Part shown: in pieces, positions 26,245-33,243 of the stretch
Layout: every line of letters begins with the position of its first letter
How positions within the stretch are numbered: the stretch's first letter is position 1
Assembly: GCA_947426525.1 (NCBI GenBank)
Contig: CANEEJ010000009.1
Location: forward strand, 1-36,693
DNA length: 36,693 nt
Direction of reading: 5' to 3'
From: an uncultured Clostridium sp.
GTDB taxonomy: Bacteria > Bacillota > Clostridia > TANB77 > CAG-508
Position numbers and translations under genes: made by a program
Notes under the pieces: generated by a model
What the model was told of the DNA's origin: nothing
What the model saw: the letters and a program-made list of their open reading frames with translations, nothing else
Database searches by the model: none

Positions 26245-26616
26245 ATGAAGAATTCCTTCATGACAGCTTTCCAGGTATACCTACCACAGGATTTAGGTAA
26301 TATAGATAATGTATTAGCTCATGTACAAATTGGTAACAAAAGCACAGAAATAACAACAATTTGGCAGAGTCGGTATCTTTCTATAAGAGGGACTGAATGG
26401 AGTCGAGTATTTCGTGATGATAACAAACAAGAAATCACAAGATACCAAACATTAAAGTCATATTCCTTTGCATTTCCTATTGAAATATGGGATCTTATTG
26501 AAGGAACCTTTTACCTAACCTTTACTACTTGGAAAGATGGATTTCCAACTTTCTGTCATACAGAAAGACACTTTTTCAGAAAAAGTGACAAACTAATTGT
26601 TTATCGATGTGGATAA
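26245..26616 (+). CDS. Orphan protein of unknown function
   Basis: Encodes 123 residues that I do not recognise. It is soluble, rich in aromatic residues (WQSRYLSIRGTEWSRVFRD, FYLTFTTWKDGFPTFCHTERHFF), and predicted mostly beta. It has its own strong promoter, a full GGAGGTGATG ribosome binding site and a terminator, so it is clearly an expressed single gene. Codon 43 (26371-26373) is an in-phase CGG followed by T. If CGG were obligatorily skipped here, translation would end four codons later after about 46 residues; read normally, the frame stays open. It therefore argues against full, obligatory skipping of CGG, or is a foreign gene. Confidence 0.7.
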   Translation: MKNSFMTAFQVYLPQDLGNIDNVLAHVQIGNKSTEITTIWQSRYLSIRGTEWSRVFRDDNKQEITRYQTLKSYSFAFPIEIWDLIEGTFYLTFTTWKDGFPTFCHTERHFFRKSDKLIVYRCG

Positions 26617-26654
26617 GAAAAAAAGGCGTTCATTCATTTAGAACGTCTTTTTTA
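26617..26654 (+). terminator. Terminator after the orphan gene, possibly bidirectional
   Basis: AAAAGGCGTTC (26621-26631) pairs with GAACGTCTTTT (26641-26651), followed by a T-run on the plus strand and, read backwards, by T's on the minus strand. It also lies 9 bp past the end of the convergent SufBD gene. Confidence 0.88.
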
Positions 26655-26662
26655 TTAAAATT

Positions 26663-27592
26663 TTATCTTAAAAAACCATTAATAATTTCTTCTTCCGCTT
26701 CTTTTTCAGAAAGACCAAGTGTCATCAATTTAATCAATTGCTCCCCTGCAATTTTACCAATCGCTGCTTCATGAATTAAATTAGCCTCTACGTCATTTGC
26801 TGTAATCTCTGGCGTTGCTGTAACTTTTGCTTTATCTTTTACAATCGCATCACATTCACTATGAGCAAAGCATTTATCATTTCCATAAATTTTAGAAACA
26901 AATAATTGCTCAGAAGAATCTGTTGCAACTGACCTTGAAGTTACATGTGTACTGGCATTTTCTCCATTTAATTGAACATCAAAAATTGTTTTAGCAAATT
27001 GTTTTCCATGTGTCATAATTTTTTCAGATACCACAAAATTGGTATTTGCTTCTAGCTCTCCTTTTGTTTCTCTAATGGTAGAGTCAACTCCTTTAATTTG
27101 GCTACTTTCCATTTCCATGCTACTTCCTGCTTTTAAATATACTTCTGTTACTGGATTTAAAATTCTTTTTCCTTCACCATCGCCTTCTCCATAATGTTTT
27201 TCAATATATTTTACCTTAGCTCCTTCTTCTAAAAAGAAACGATGAATTCCATCATGTTGTGAATCTTTGTGATGATCATTATGAATTCCACATCCAGCTA
27301 CAATAATTACATTAGCATTTTTTCCAATATAAAAATCGTTGTATACTAAGTCGTTTAGCCCGCTTTCTGTTATAATTACTGGTATGTGAATGAATTCAAA
27401 TTTTGTGTTTTCTTTGACATAGATATCAATTCCTGGTTTATCTGTTTTCGTTTTAATATCTACATTTTCTGTTACTTTTCTTTCAATTCCTTGCCCATTT
27501 TTTCGAATATTATAGGCTCCTTTCTCGATATTTTCTAAGTTAGAAACTTCGTTTAAAAGGTCTTTATCGATTTGATTTATCTCTTTTTCCAT
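26663..27592 (-). CDS. SufB/SufD family Fe-S scaffold (SufBD)
   Basis: Encodes 309 residues from ATG 27592, seven bases after GGAGG; an upstream in-frame start at 27628 lacks a site. SufB/D proteins form the beta-helix scaffold on which iron-sulfur clusters are built with the SufC ATPase. Seen: the repeated beta strands, VIIVAGCGIHNDHHKDSQHDG (a Cys-His-rich loop) and the family C-terminus IHEAAIGKIAGEQLIKLMTLGLSEKEAEEEIINGFL. Only one SufBD gene and one sufC are present, with no sufS or sufU in the window, as in the minimal SUF-like (SmsCB) systems of anaerobes (inference). Downstream of sufC and separated from it by a strong hairpin. Confidence 0.9.
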   Translation of the reverse strand: MEKEINQIDKDLLNEVSNLENIEKGAYNIRKNGQGIERKVTENVDIKTKTDKPGIDIYVKENTKFEFIHIPVIITESGLNDLVYNDFYIGKNANVIIVAGCGIHNDHHKDSQHDGIHRFFLEEGAKVKYIEKHYGEGDGEGKRILNPVTEVYLKAGSSMEMESSQIKGVDSTIRETKGELEANTNFVVSEKIMTHGKQFAKTIFDVQLNGENASTHVTSRSVATDSSEQLFVSKIYGNDKCFAHSECDAIVKDKAKVTATPEITANDVEANLIHEAAIGKIAGEQLIKLMTLGLSEKEAEEEIINGFLR

Positions 27593-27613
27593 CTTCTCCT
27601 CCTTTTTAATTAA

Positions 27614-27660
27614 AGGGTGTCCCCTCAATCCCTAAAACAGGGATTTTAAGGGGCGTCCCT
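27614..27660 (-). other. Intercistronic hairpin between sufC and sufBD
   Basis: AGGGTGTCCCCTCAATCCCT (27614-27633) and 27639-27660 pair as a long GC-rich stem (about 18 pairs, small bulges) with a 5-nt AAAAC loop. It is the most GC-rich spot in the region and overlaps the sufC stop codon. No T-run follows, so it more likely marks RNA processing or stability than termination. Confidence 0.75.
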
Positions 27661-28378
27661 AAAATCCCTCTTTTTTCATTTTAAAACATTCTGCTACTGC
27701 AAATGTTTTATCTAATACTTCTTTGCTTTTTCCTATTTGCTCTATTTTTCCTGCTTTCATTAAGATGACTTCGTCTGCTATGTTTAGAATTCTTTCTTGA
27801 TGCGAGATGATTAGCGTTGTTCCTTTGATGAGTTCTCCCATTTTCTCAAATACATCAATCAGGTTGCTAAAGCTCCATAAATCAATTCCTGCTTCTGGTT
27901 CGTCAAATATGGTTAGCTTAGCCCCTCTTAGTGCTACGGTTGCAATTTCTATTCTTTTTAGCTCTCCTCCTGATAGGGATCCGTTTACTTCTCTGTCTAC
28001 ATATTCTTTTGCACATAGGCCTACTTTTGATAGTACTTCACACGCTTCTATTTTGGTCATTTTTTCTTTTCTTCCTGCTATTTTTAATAAGTCATATACG
28101 GTAATTCCTTTGAATTTTACAGGTTGCTGGAAGGCAAAACTAATTCCTAAGTTGGCTCTTTCATCTATGCTTAAATTAGTGATATCTTTTCCGTCTAAAA
28201 TTACTTTTCCGGAGTCTGGCTTTTCAATTCCCATTATGATTTTTACTAAGGTGGATTTTCCAGAACCGTTTGGTCCTGTAATGGCAATGAATTTTCCTAT
28301 TTCTAAGTTCAAACTGATGTTGTCTAATATTTTTCTATTTTCTCTTTCAAAACATATATTTTTTAATTCTAATAACAC
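27659..28378 (-). CDS. sufC: SufC Fe-S assembly ATPase
   Basis: Encodes 239 residues from GTG 28378, seven bases after GGAGG; this gives the usual SufC start (LLELKNICFERENRKIL). It has all ABC-ATPase motifs: Walker A GPNGSGKST, Q-loop FAFQQPVKFKGI, signature LSGGELKR, Walker B LTIFDEPEAGID and switch His in ISHQ. SufC energises the SufBD scaffold during cluster assembly. It begins 2 bp after the regulator stop, so regulator, sufC and sufBD form one operon. Confidence 0.95.
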   Translation of the reverse strand: MLLELKNICFERENRKILDNISLNLEIGKFIAITGPNGSGKSTLVKIIMGIEKPDSGKVILDGKDITNLSIDERANLGISFAFQQPVKFKGITVYDLLKIAGRKEKMTKIEACEVLSKVGLCAKEYVDREVNGSLSGGELKRIEIATVALRGAKLTIFDEPEAGIDLWSFSNLIDVFEKMGELIKGTTLIISHQERILNIADEVILMKAGKIEQIGKSKEVLDKTFAVAECFKMKKEGF

Positions 28379-28380
28379 TT

Positions 28381-28848
28381 TTATTCCTCCATCTTCATCT
28401 TGTTTTTTGCTGCTCTTTGAACACATTTTCTACATTTTTCATTGTTTTCGTCATATCCACATTCTAAGTCTCCTAAGTTCATAATTTGACCAATGTATTG
28501 GTTTAATTTTTTGACTGTTTGCTCTGATATGGCATGTTTCATGGCGATTGCTTCTTCTTCTGCTTGCTGTTTGTCTATGTTTAAAATTTCTACTAAAAAC
28601 ATTTTTAGGATATCTTGTTTTTTTATGATTTCAATGGCATAGGCTTCTCCTTCTTTTGTTAGAGTAATGTTTCCATAGGCTTTGTAGTTGATAAGTTTCA
28701 TGTCTTTTAGCATATTAATAGCTTTGTTTACACTTGGTTTTGTAATTTCTAGTTTCATAGCGATGTCTGTTACTCTAACTTTTTGGTTGTTTTTTTCTAG
28801 TAGATAAATTGTTTTTAGATATTCTTCTTGTGAACTGGTTAATTTCAT
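28381..28848 (-). CDS. DtxR/MntR family metal-dependent regulator
   Basis: Encodes 155 residues. The N-terminal winged helix is clear (SSQEEYLKTIYLLEKNNQKVRVTDIAMKLEITKPSVNKAINMLKDMKLI...LTKEG), followed by the dimerisation helices with the metal-ligand residues of the family (DILKMFLVEILNI, EEEAIAMKHAISEQTVKKL). The C-terminus is unusual: CGYDENNEKCRKC, three cysteines that could bind iron, zinc or an Fe-S cluster. It is the first gene of the suf operon, so it probably senses iron or cluster status and controls its own operon (inference). ATG 28848 follows GGAGAGG. Confidence 0.88.
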   Translation of the reverse strand: MKLTSSQEEYLKTIYLLEKNNQKVRVTDIAMKLEITKPSVNKAINMLKDMKLINYKAYGNITLTKEGEAYAIEIIKKQDILKMFLVEILNIDKQQAEEEAIAMKHAISEQTVKKLNQYIGQIMNLGDLECGYDENNEKCRKCVQRAAKNKMKMEE

Positions 28849-28861
28849 AGACCTCTCCTTT

Positions 28862-28907
28862 TGTTAGACTTCGCTAACATTTTACTATAAAAGTATCTAT
28901 TTGTCAA
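28862..28907 (-). promoter_or_regulatory. Promoter and putative operator of the suf operon
   Basis: Minus strand TTGACA (28902-28907) and TAAAAT (28879-28884), 17-bp spacer. Directly after the -10 lies a palindrome TGTTAG-N6-CTAACA (28862-28879), placed where a bound repressor would block initiation. Its TTAG/CTAA halves recall DtxR-family sites. Confidence 0.75.
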
Positions 28908-28921
28908 GCAAAATTCACTTC

Positions 28922-29099
28922 AAGTATCGACTTTAGAGTTACGGTTATCCTATCTAATTTTGAAACTACTTTGTAAGCGACCAAACGAGTATAACGAGTG
29001 CGATTGGAGCAATCGACCATTATCTTTTATTTTGGATGGTTGCGACACACAAAGTGTAAAAAATTCGATAGGATAATCGTAACTCTAAAGTCTGCACTT
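28922..29099. repeat. Long foldback element upstream of the suf promoter
   Basis: Arms 28929-28961 and 29060-29092 are inverted copies, 33 bp with two mismatches, extended by an outer AAGT/ACTT. The inside can partly pair again (ACTTTGT...GCGACCA with its opposite). CACTT lies directly on both sides (28916-28920, 29095-29099). It starts 3 bp after comEA ends, so it may serve as that gene's transcript end, but it has no T-run; a MITE-like origin is possible. No coding potential is seen. Confidence 0.65.
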
Positions 29100-29102
29100 A
29101 TT

Positions 29103-29750
29103 TTAAATAGAAATCAATTCTTTAACCTTATTAAACTTAGCTTCACCAATTCCACTAACCTCTTTCAAATCCTCTATTTTCTTAAATTTCCCCTTTTCTT
29201 TTCGATATTCCAAAATTTTAATTGCCGTTGAAGGTCCAATACCTGGCAAAGTTTCTAACTGAGTTTGAGTAGCTGTATTAATATTTACTTTCGTATTTTG
29301 GTTATTTGTTTCTTCTCTTCTTTCTTCTTGCACAGTTGTAACACCACTTTGTGTTGTCACATAAGTTTCTTCTTTTTTATCCTCTTTTTCTTGTCTTGTT
29401 GGAATATATATTTTCATACCATCTTCTAATTTGTAAGCTAAATTAATATCTTCTATACTAGCATCTTCTCTTACTCCTTCTGCTTTATCTATCGCATCTG
29501 AAATCCTACTATCTACTTTTAATTCTACTACTCCTTCTTTGTTAACGGCTCCAGATATGTGAACTACAATTCTATCATCACTAAATTGTTCTTTTTCTTC
29601 TGTTTTCTCTTGTTTGTCTATATTGTTTTCTAAATCAATGGAAGATGTATTTACCTCTTCTCTTGCATATACATAGTAACATACAAATCCTACTATAATG
29701 GCTATAATAATTCCTAAAATGATTTTTTGTTTTTTACTAAAATTATACAT
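29103..29750 (-). CDS. comEA: ComEA-type DNA receptor for competence
   Basis: Encodes 215 residues. A short cytoplasmic start and one transmembrane helix (IILGIIIAIIVGFVCYYVYA, about 9-28) anchor it outside the membrane. Then come an SLBB domain (VVHISGAVNKEGVVELKVDSRISDAI...YIPTRQE, about 60-118), a low-complexity Gln/Thr/Glu linker, and a tandem helix-hairpin-helix DNA-binding domain (NINTATQTQLETLPGIGPSTAIKILEYRKEKGKF...GIGEAKFNKVKEL). This is the full domain set of ComEA, which binds double-stranded DNA at the surface. With comM and dprA in the same window it supports natural transformability. ATG 29750 follows AAGGAGGTATAT. Confidence 0.95.
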   Translation of the reverse strand: MYNFSKKQKIILGIIIAIIVGFVCYYVYAREEVNTSSIDLENNIDKQEKTEEKEQFSDDRIVVHISGAVNKEGVVELKVDSRISDAIDKAEGVREDASIEDINLAYKLEDGMKIYIPTRQEKEDKKEETYVTTQSGVTTVQEERREETNNQNTKVNINTATQTQLETLPGIGPSTAIKILEYRKEKGKFKKIEDLKEVSGIGEAKFNKVKELISI

Positions 29751-29783
29751 ATATACCTCCTTTTATTATTTGATTTTATTTGG

Positions 29784-29812
29784 TTGAAAATTTTTTAAAA
29801 ATGCGATATGAT
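29784..29812 (+). promoter_or_regulatory. Promoter of the D,D-carboxypeptidase gene
   Basis: TTGAAA (29784-29789) and TATGAT (29807-29812) with a 17-bp spacer, 28 bp before the ATG. Confidence 0.75.
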
Positions 29813-29840
29813 AATAGATATTAATGAGGAGAAATAAACA

Positions 29841-31088
29841 ATGAAAATAAATTTTAAAAAGTTACTACTGGTGTTTTTTGTTTTTCTTTTTACTTTTCTG
29901 TCCAGTTCTTTTGTGCTGGCTTCTACGGAAAAGCCAGAATTGGTTTCAAAATCTGCCATTTTAATGGATCGAAAAACGAAAAAAATTTTATATGCCAAAA
30001 ATGAAAATGAGAAAATGTATCCTGCTAGCACTACAAAAATTATGACTGCTATTCTTACTTTAGAGCATTGCAATTTAGATGATTTCGTAATGGTTAGTTA
30101 TAATACTGTCATGTCAATTCCAGAAGGCTATGCATCTGCTTTTCTTCAAGTTGGTGAACAATTGAAAGTAGAACAATTATTAGAATTATTGTTAGTTCAT
30201 TCTGCTAATGATGCTGCTAACGCTTTAGCAGAATATGTTGGTGGTTCTATTCCTAGTTTTGTGTCTATGATGAATACTAAAGCTCATGAACTTGGCTTGT
30301 CAAATACTAATTTTACAAATAGTTTTGGTATGCATGATGAAAATCATTATACTACTGCATGTGATTTGGCTACTTTAATGAATTATTGTGTACAAAATAA
30401 GAATTTTAGAAAATTAGCAGGCAAAGCTTCTTGTGCCATTCCTGCTACCAATCAATATGATGTTAGAAAATATAATTCTACTAATGACTTAATTATTCCA
30501 GATAACCCAAATTACTATCCTTTTTTAACTTGCGGAAAAACTGGTTATACTAAACAGGCAGGAGATTGTTTAGTTTCTTGTGCTTATAAAAATAATTTGG
30601 AATTAATTTGTGTTATTTTAGGTGGTAAAACCGTAGATAATGTGTCTACTCGCTTTTCAGAGACAAAAACTTTATATGAATATGGCTATAATAATTATTC
30701 GATTCAACCTTTATGGAATGAAAATGATAAAATAGCACAAATAGAAGTTTCAAATGCTTCAAAAGATACAAAAAATTTAGACTTATTAGCTACTTCTACT
30801 ACTCATGCTTTGTTGGATAATTCTTTTCCTAAAGATACTTTGCATTTTAATGTCGATTTAAAAGATGATATTAAAGCACCTTTGGCACAAGGAGAAATTC
30901 TAGGTAGTGTTTCTTATGAATTGGATGGTATCACTTATAAGACGAATTTAATGGCTTCTCATTCTGTTGAAAAATCTAAGTTGCTTTTTTATTTGATAGG
31001 AATAGGGATTGTTGTTTTAATTTTAATTTTACTTTTGATTTATTTTGTGTTTTTTCACAAAAAAGAAAAAAATTATGATGAGTACTAA
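29841..31088 (+). CDS. dacF: D-alanyl-D-alanine carboxypeptidase (PBP5/DacF type)
   Basis: Encodes 415 residues. A signal peptide (about 1-28, cleaved near VLA-ST) is followed by the S11 penicillin-binding domain with its three catalytic motifs: Ser63-T-T-K66 in PASTTKIMTA, SAN in HSANDAANALAEYVGG, and KTG in CGKTGYTKQAGDC. It trims the terminal D-Ala from peptidoglycan stem peptides. A beta-rich C-terminal domain precedes a transmembrane helix (LLFYLIGIGIVVLILILLLIYF) and a short basic tail, so it is anchored by its C-terminus. ATG follows GAGGAG. It is transcribed away from comEA and converges on the LCP gene. Confidence 0.94.
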   Translation: MKINFKKLLLVFFVFLFTFLSSSFVLASTEKPELVSKSAILMDRKTKKILYAKNENEKMYPASTTKIMTAILTLEHCNLDDFVMVSYNTVMSIPEGYASAFLQVGEQLKVEQLLELLLVHSANDAANALAEYVGGSIPSFVSMMNTKAHELGLSNTNFTNSFGMHDENHYTTACDLATLMNYCVQNKNFRKLAGKASCAIPATNQYDVRKYNSTNDLIIPDNPNYYPFLTCGKTGYTKQAGDCLVSCAYKNNLELICVILGGKTVDNVSTRFSETKTLYEYGYNNYSIQPLWNENDKIAQIEVSNASKDTKNLDLLATSTTHALLDNSFPKDTLHFNVDLKDDIKAPLAQGEILGSVSYELDGITYKTNLMASHSVEKSKLLFYLIGIGIVVLILILLLIYFVFFHKKEKNYDEY

Positions 31089-31099
31089 ATTTATTTTTG

Positions 31100-31214
31100 G
31101 AAAGTTTGATTATATTTTATCTTTGTAACTCCCAATTTCGCACCGTCTGTAATAACAGACGGTAGCTTATTGGTCCCCCCGAATTGTTACAAAGAAAAAT
31201 ATAATGAAACTTTC
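31100..31214. terminator. Composite bidirectional terminator
   Basis: Between the convergent carboxypeptidase and LCP genes. Outer arms of about 30 bp (31100-31129 against 31186-31214, few mismatches) flank an inner perfect hairpin ACCGTCTG-TAATAA-CAGACGGT (31142-31163). T-rich tracts lie at both ends. It most likely ends transcription from both sides, although the outer arms are much longer than needed. Confidence 0.75.
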
Positions 31215-31218
31215 TTTT

Positions 31219-32556
31219 TTAATAATCTTTTCCAATAATAATAGTTACATCTACTTTACTTGAGCTTGATTCACTATTTTCTATTGTTCCTGTACCTATT
31301 ACATCTTTCATATTTTTTAATAAAGTTTCTTTTACATTCTTTTTATTTACAATTGTAGTTTTAGAAGTTGTATTCGTACTTCCTGTTCTTGTTACCTTGT
31401 ATCCGGCACCTTTTAGTTGATTTACTACTTTTTGTAAATCGCTACTATTTCCACTTCCGTTTAGTACTTCGATTGTAATATCTGCTTTACTACTGCTAGA
31501 AGTAGAAGCTGTTGTATCATCACTTGTTGTATTTTCTTCTGTTTCTTCTATGTCTCTATCGAAAAATAATTCTTGTATTAATGCTTTTGTTTTTACTTTG
31601 TCATGTACAAAAATACTAACATTGTTGGTTTTGTTTAAGCTTGGTACGGTTCCTGGTAAGGTTTCTGTTAACATGTTTTCTGTATTGAATTCTACTGCAT
31701 ATGGTATATAATCTTTAGCTACATCAAAATCTATATTGGTAATAACATTTTCTTTTGCTACATCTAAGATTTCACCTAATTTGAATACATTTTCTGGTTT
31801 TGCTGTTTGTTTGATTACTTGTAGAATAAATTCTCTTTGTGTTCTCATTCTTCCTAAGTCATTATCTCCATATTCAACTGGATAAGATGTCATTCTTCCA
31901 TGTTTATCTGGATTGTTATGTCTAAAACGTACTAATTGCTCTGCTTTATCCCCATTTAATTTTTGTTCTCCTGCTTTTAGGTGAATGTGTAAGTCTTGTG
32001 ATGTATCGTCATAATCCATATCAATTGGTACATTGAAGGTAACGCCTCCAATAACATCTACTAATTTGATAAGCGCTTCTGTTTTTACTACTACATAGTA
32101 TTCAATGTTTAATCCTGTGATTTCATTAACAGCTTTTAGTGTTTCATCTGGTCTGCTTTTTCTACCATATAATGCATTTATTTTTTCGTAAGCTGTTGCT
32201 CTTGCTGTATTTTTTCCTGTATAGGTATCTCTTGGAATTGATAATAAAGTTGCTTTTTGTGTATTTGGATTATAGGATGCTACAATAATTGTGTCTGTTA
32301 GTTCTACTCCTTCTTGGTCTGTGCTAATTCCTAATAAAAGTGCTTTGATTTCTCCTACGTCTTTTTTAGAGTTTAATACGGTTGCTAACATTCCTGATGT
32401 TCCTCCACCGTTTTTGTGTACTTTATAAGCAAATACTCCTCCTGCTACTAGTAATACTAATATTATTAACAATAGCACTCTTTTCCAAATTTTCTTTTTT
32501 CCTTTTTTTTTCTTATTATTTTTTATATTTTTATTGTTCATTTGTTTCTTTTCCAC
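31219..32556 (-). CDS. LytR-CpsA-Psr (LCP) family wall polymer ligase
   Basis: Encodes 445 residues. A very lysine/asparagine-rich cytoplasmic start, then one transmembrane helix (about 25-44). The LCP domain (about 68-270) has ALLLGISTDQEGVELTDTIIVASYN, LLSIPRDTY and the basic loop VRFRHNNPDKHGRM...NDLGRMRTQREFI that binds the pyrophosphate lipid. A Ser/Thr-rich linker leads to a C-terminal LytR_C-type domain (ITIEVLNGSGNSSDLQKVVNQLKGAGYKV). LCP proteins transfer glycopolymers from lipid carriers to peptidoglycan. It starts at GTG 32556, nine bases after AGGAG, and has its own promoter although it follows cvpA. Confidence 0.93.
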   Translation of the reverse strand: MEKKQMNNKNIKNNKKKKGKKKIWKRVLLLIILVLLVAGGVFAYKVHKNGGGTSGMLATVLNSKKDVGEIKALLLGISTDQEGVELTDTIIVASYNPNTQKATLLSIPRDTYTGKNTARATAYEKINALYGRKSRPDETLKAVNEITGLNIEYYVVVKTEALIKLVDVIGGVTFNVPIDMDYDDTSQDLHIHLKAGEQKLNGDKAEQLVRFRHNNPDKHGRMTSYPVEYGDNDLGRMRTQREFILQVIKQTAKPENVFKLGEILDVAKENVITNIDFDVAKDYIPYAVEFNTENMLTETLPGTVPSLNKTNNVSIFVHDKVKTKALIQELFFDRDIEETEENTTSDDTTASTSSSSKADITIEVLNGSGNSSDLQKVVNQLKGAGYKVTRTGSTNTTSKTTIVNKKNVKETLLKNMKDVIGTGTIENSESSSSKVDVTIIIGKDY

Positions 32557-32586
32557 AATGTTCCACTCCTAAAATTTCATGGTATT

Positions 32587-32615
32587 AGTATAGCAAATTT
32601 GCTTTTAAAAAGCAA
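32587..32615 (-). promoter_or_regulatory. Promoter of the LCP gene
   Basis: Minus strand TTGCTT (32610-32615) and TATACT (32587-32592), 17-bp spacer. AAGCAAATTTGC-type symmetry overlaps the spacer. It begins just past the shifted-frame stop of cvpA at 32625. Confidence 0.75.
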
Positions 32616-32624
32616 GAAATTTCA

Positions 32625-33231
32625 CTAAAAAAACACATTTAAAAGGTTGTTTTGATTCATCGTTTTTCCTAATATAGATTGGTCTATGCTTGTTTTCATG
32701 GTATTATTAGGATTGATTTGTCCTGGTATTCCGAAGTATTAGAAGTCCTATATAAATGATTAAAATTCCTCTTGCTACTCCGTATAAAATTCCACCCGCT
32801 TTGTTTAGTTGCTCTAATATTGGTAACTTAGCAACAGCATCTGCTAATGCTGTTACAAATCTTAATGCAATTCTAATAGCAATCACTAAAACAATCATAA
32901 CGCCTCCTCTTACGATGTTGATTGCTAAACTTCTTGCAGTTTCTGGTAGCATATCGTTTTTGGCTGTTTCTATTATTTGATTTGCTTTGTCATCTTGTTT
33001 GTTTGTCATAACGTCATTTGCTTTTTCATAAATAGCGTCTTCTATTGCTTCATCAATTCCTGTGGTGTTAATTACTAAATTGGAGATTGGTTGATATAAA
33101 ATAACAGTTGCTACAATAGAAATAGCAAAAGCACATAATCCTATTGCTAATTTTACCAACCCCTTTCTATAAGCTAAAAATGTTGATAACACAACAATTC
33201 CTATTATGGTTAAGTCTACTACGATTCCCAT
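32625..33231 (-). CDS. CvpA family membrane protein, C-terminus reached through a CGG frameshift
   Basis: CvpA-like proteins have four membrane helices and roles in envelope or colicin V-related functions that are poorly defined. Residues 1-166 match the family (IVVDLTIIGIVVLSTFLAYRKGLVKLAIGL, GGVMIVLVIAIRIALRFVTAL, GGILYGVARGILIIYIGLLIL). Codon 167 is an in-phase CGG at 32733-32731 (CTT CGG A). Unshifted, the protein ends 7 residues later as NTRTNQS (stop at 32707). Skipping the C gives GIPGQINPN and 35 more residues ending LGKTMNQNNLLNVFF (stop 32625), which is the kind of tail CvpA proteins carry ('...S.LGK...NN....F'). Total 201 residues. ATG 33231 after AAGGAGG; 12 bp behind the DUF5711 gene. 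Confidence 0.87.
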
Positions 33232-33243
33232 ATTTTTTCCTCC

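Noticed and set aside
31100..31214. Mobile foldback element between the carboxypeptidase and LCP genes
   Set aside because: It lies between convergent genes with T-tracts at both ends and an inner hairpin, so a bidirectional terminator explains it.
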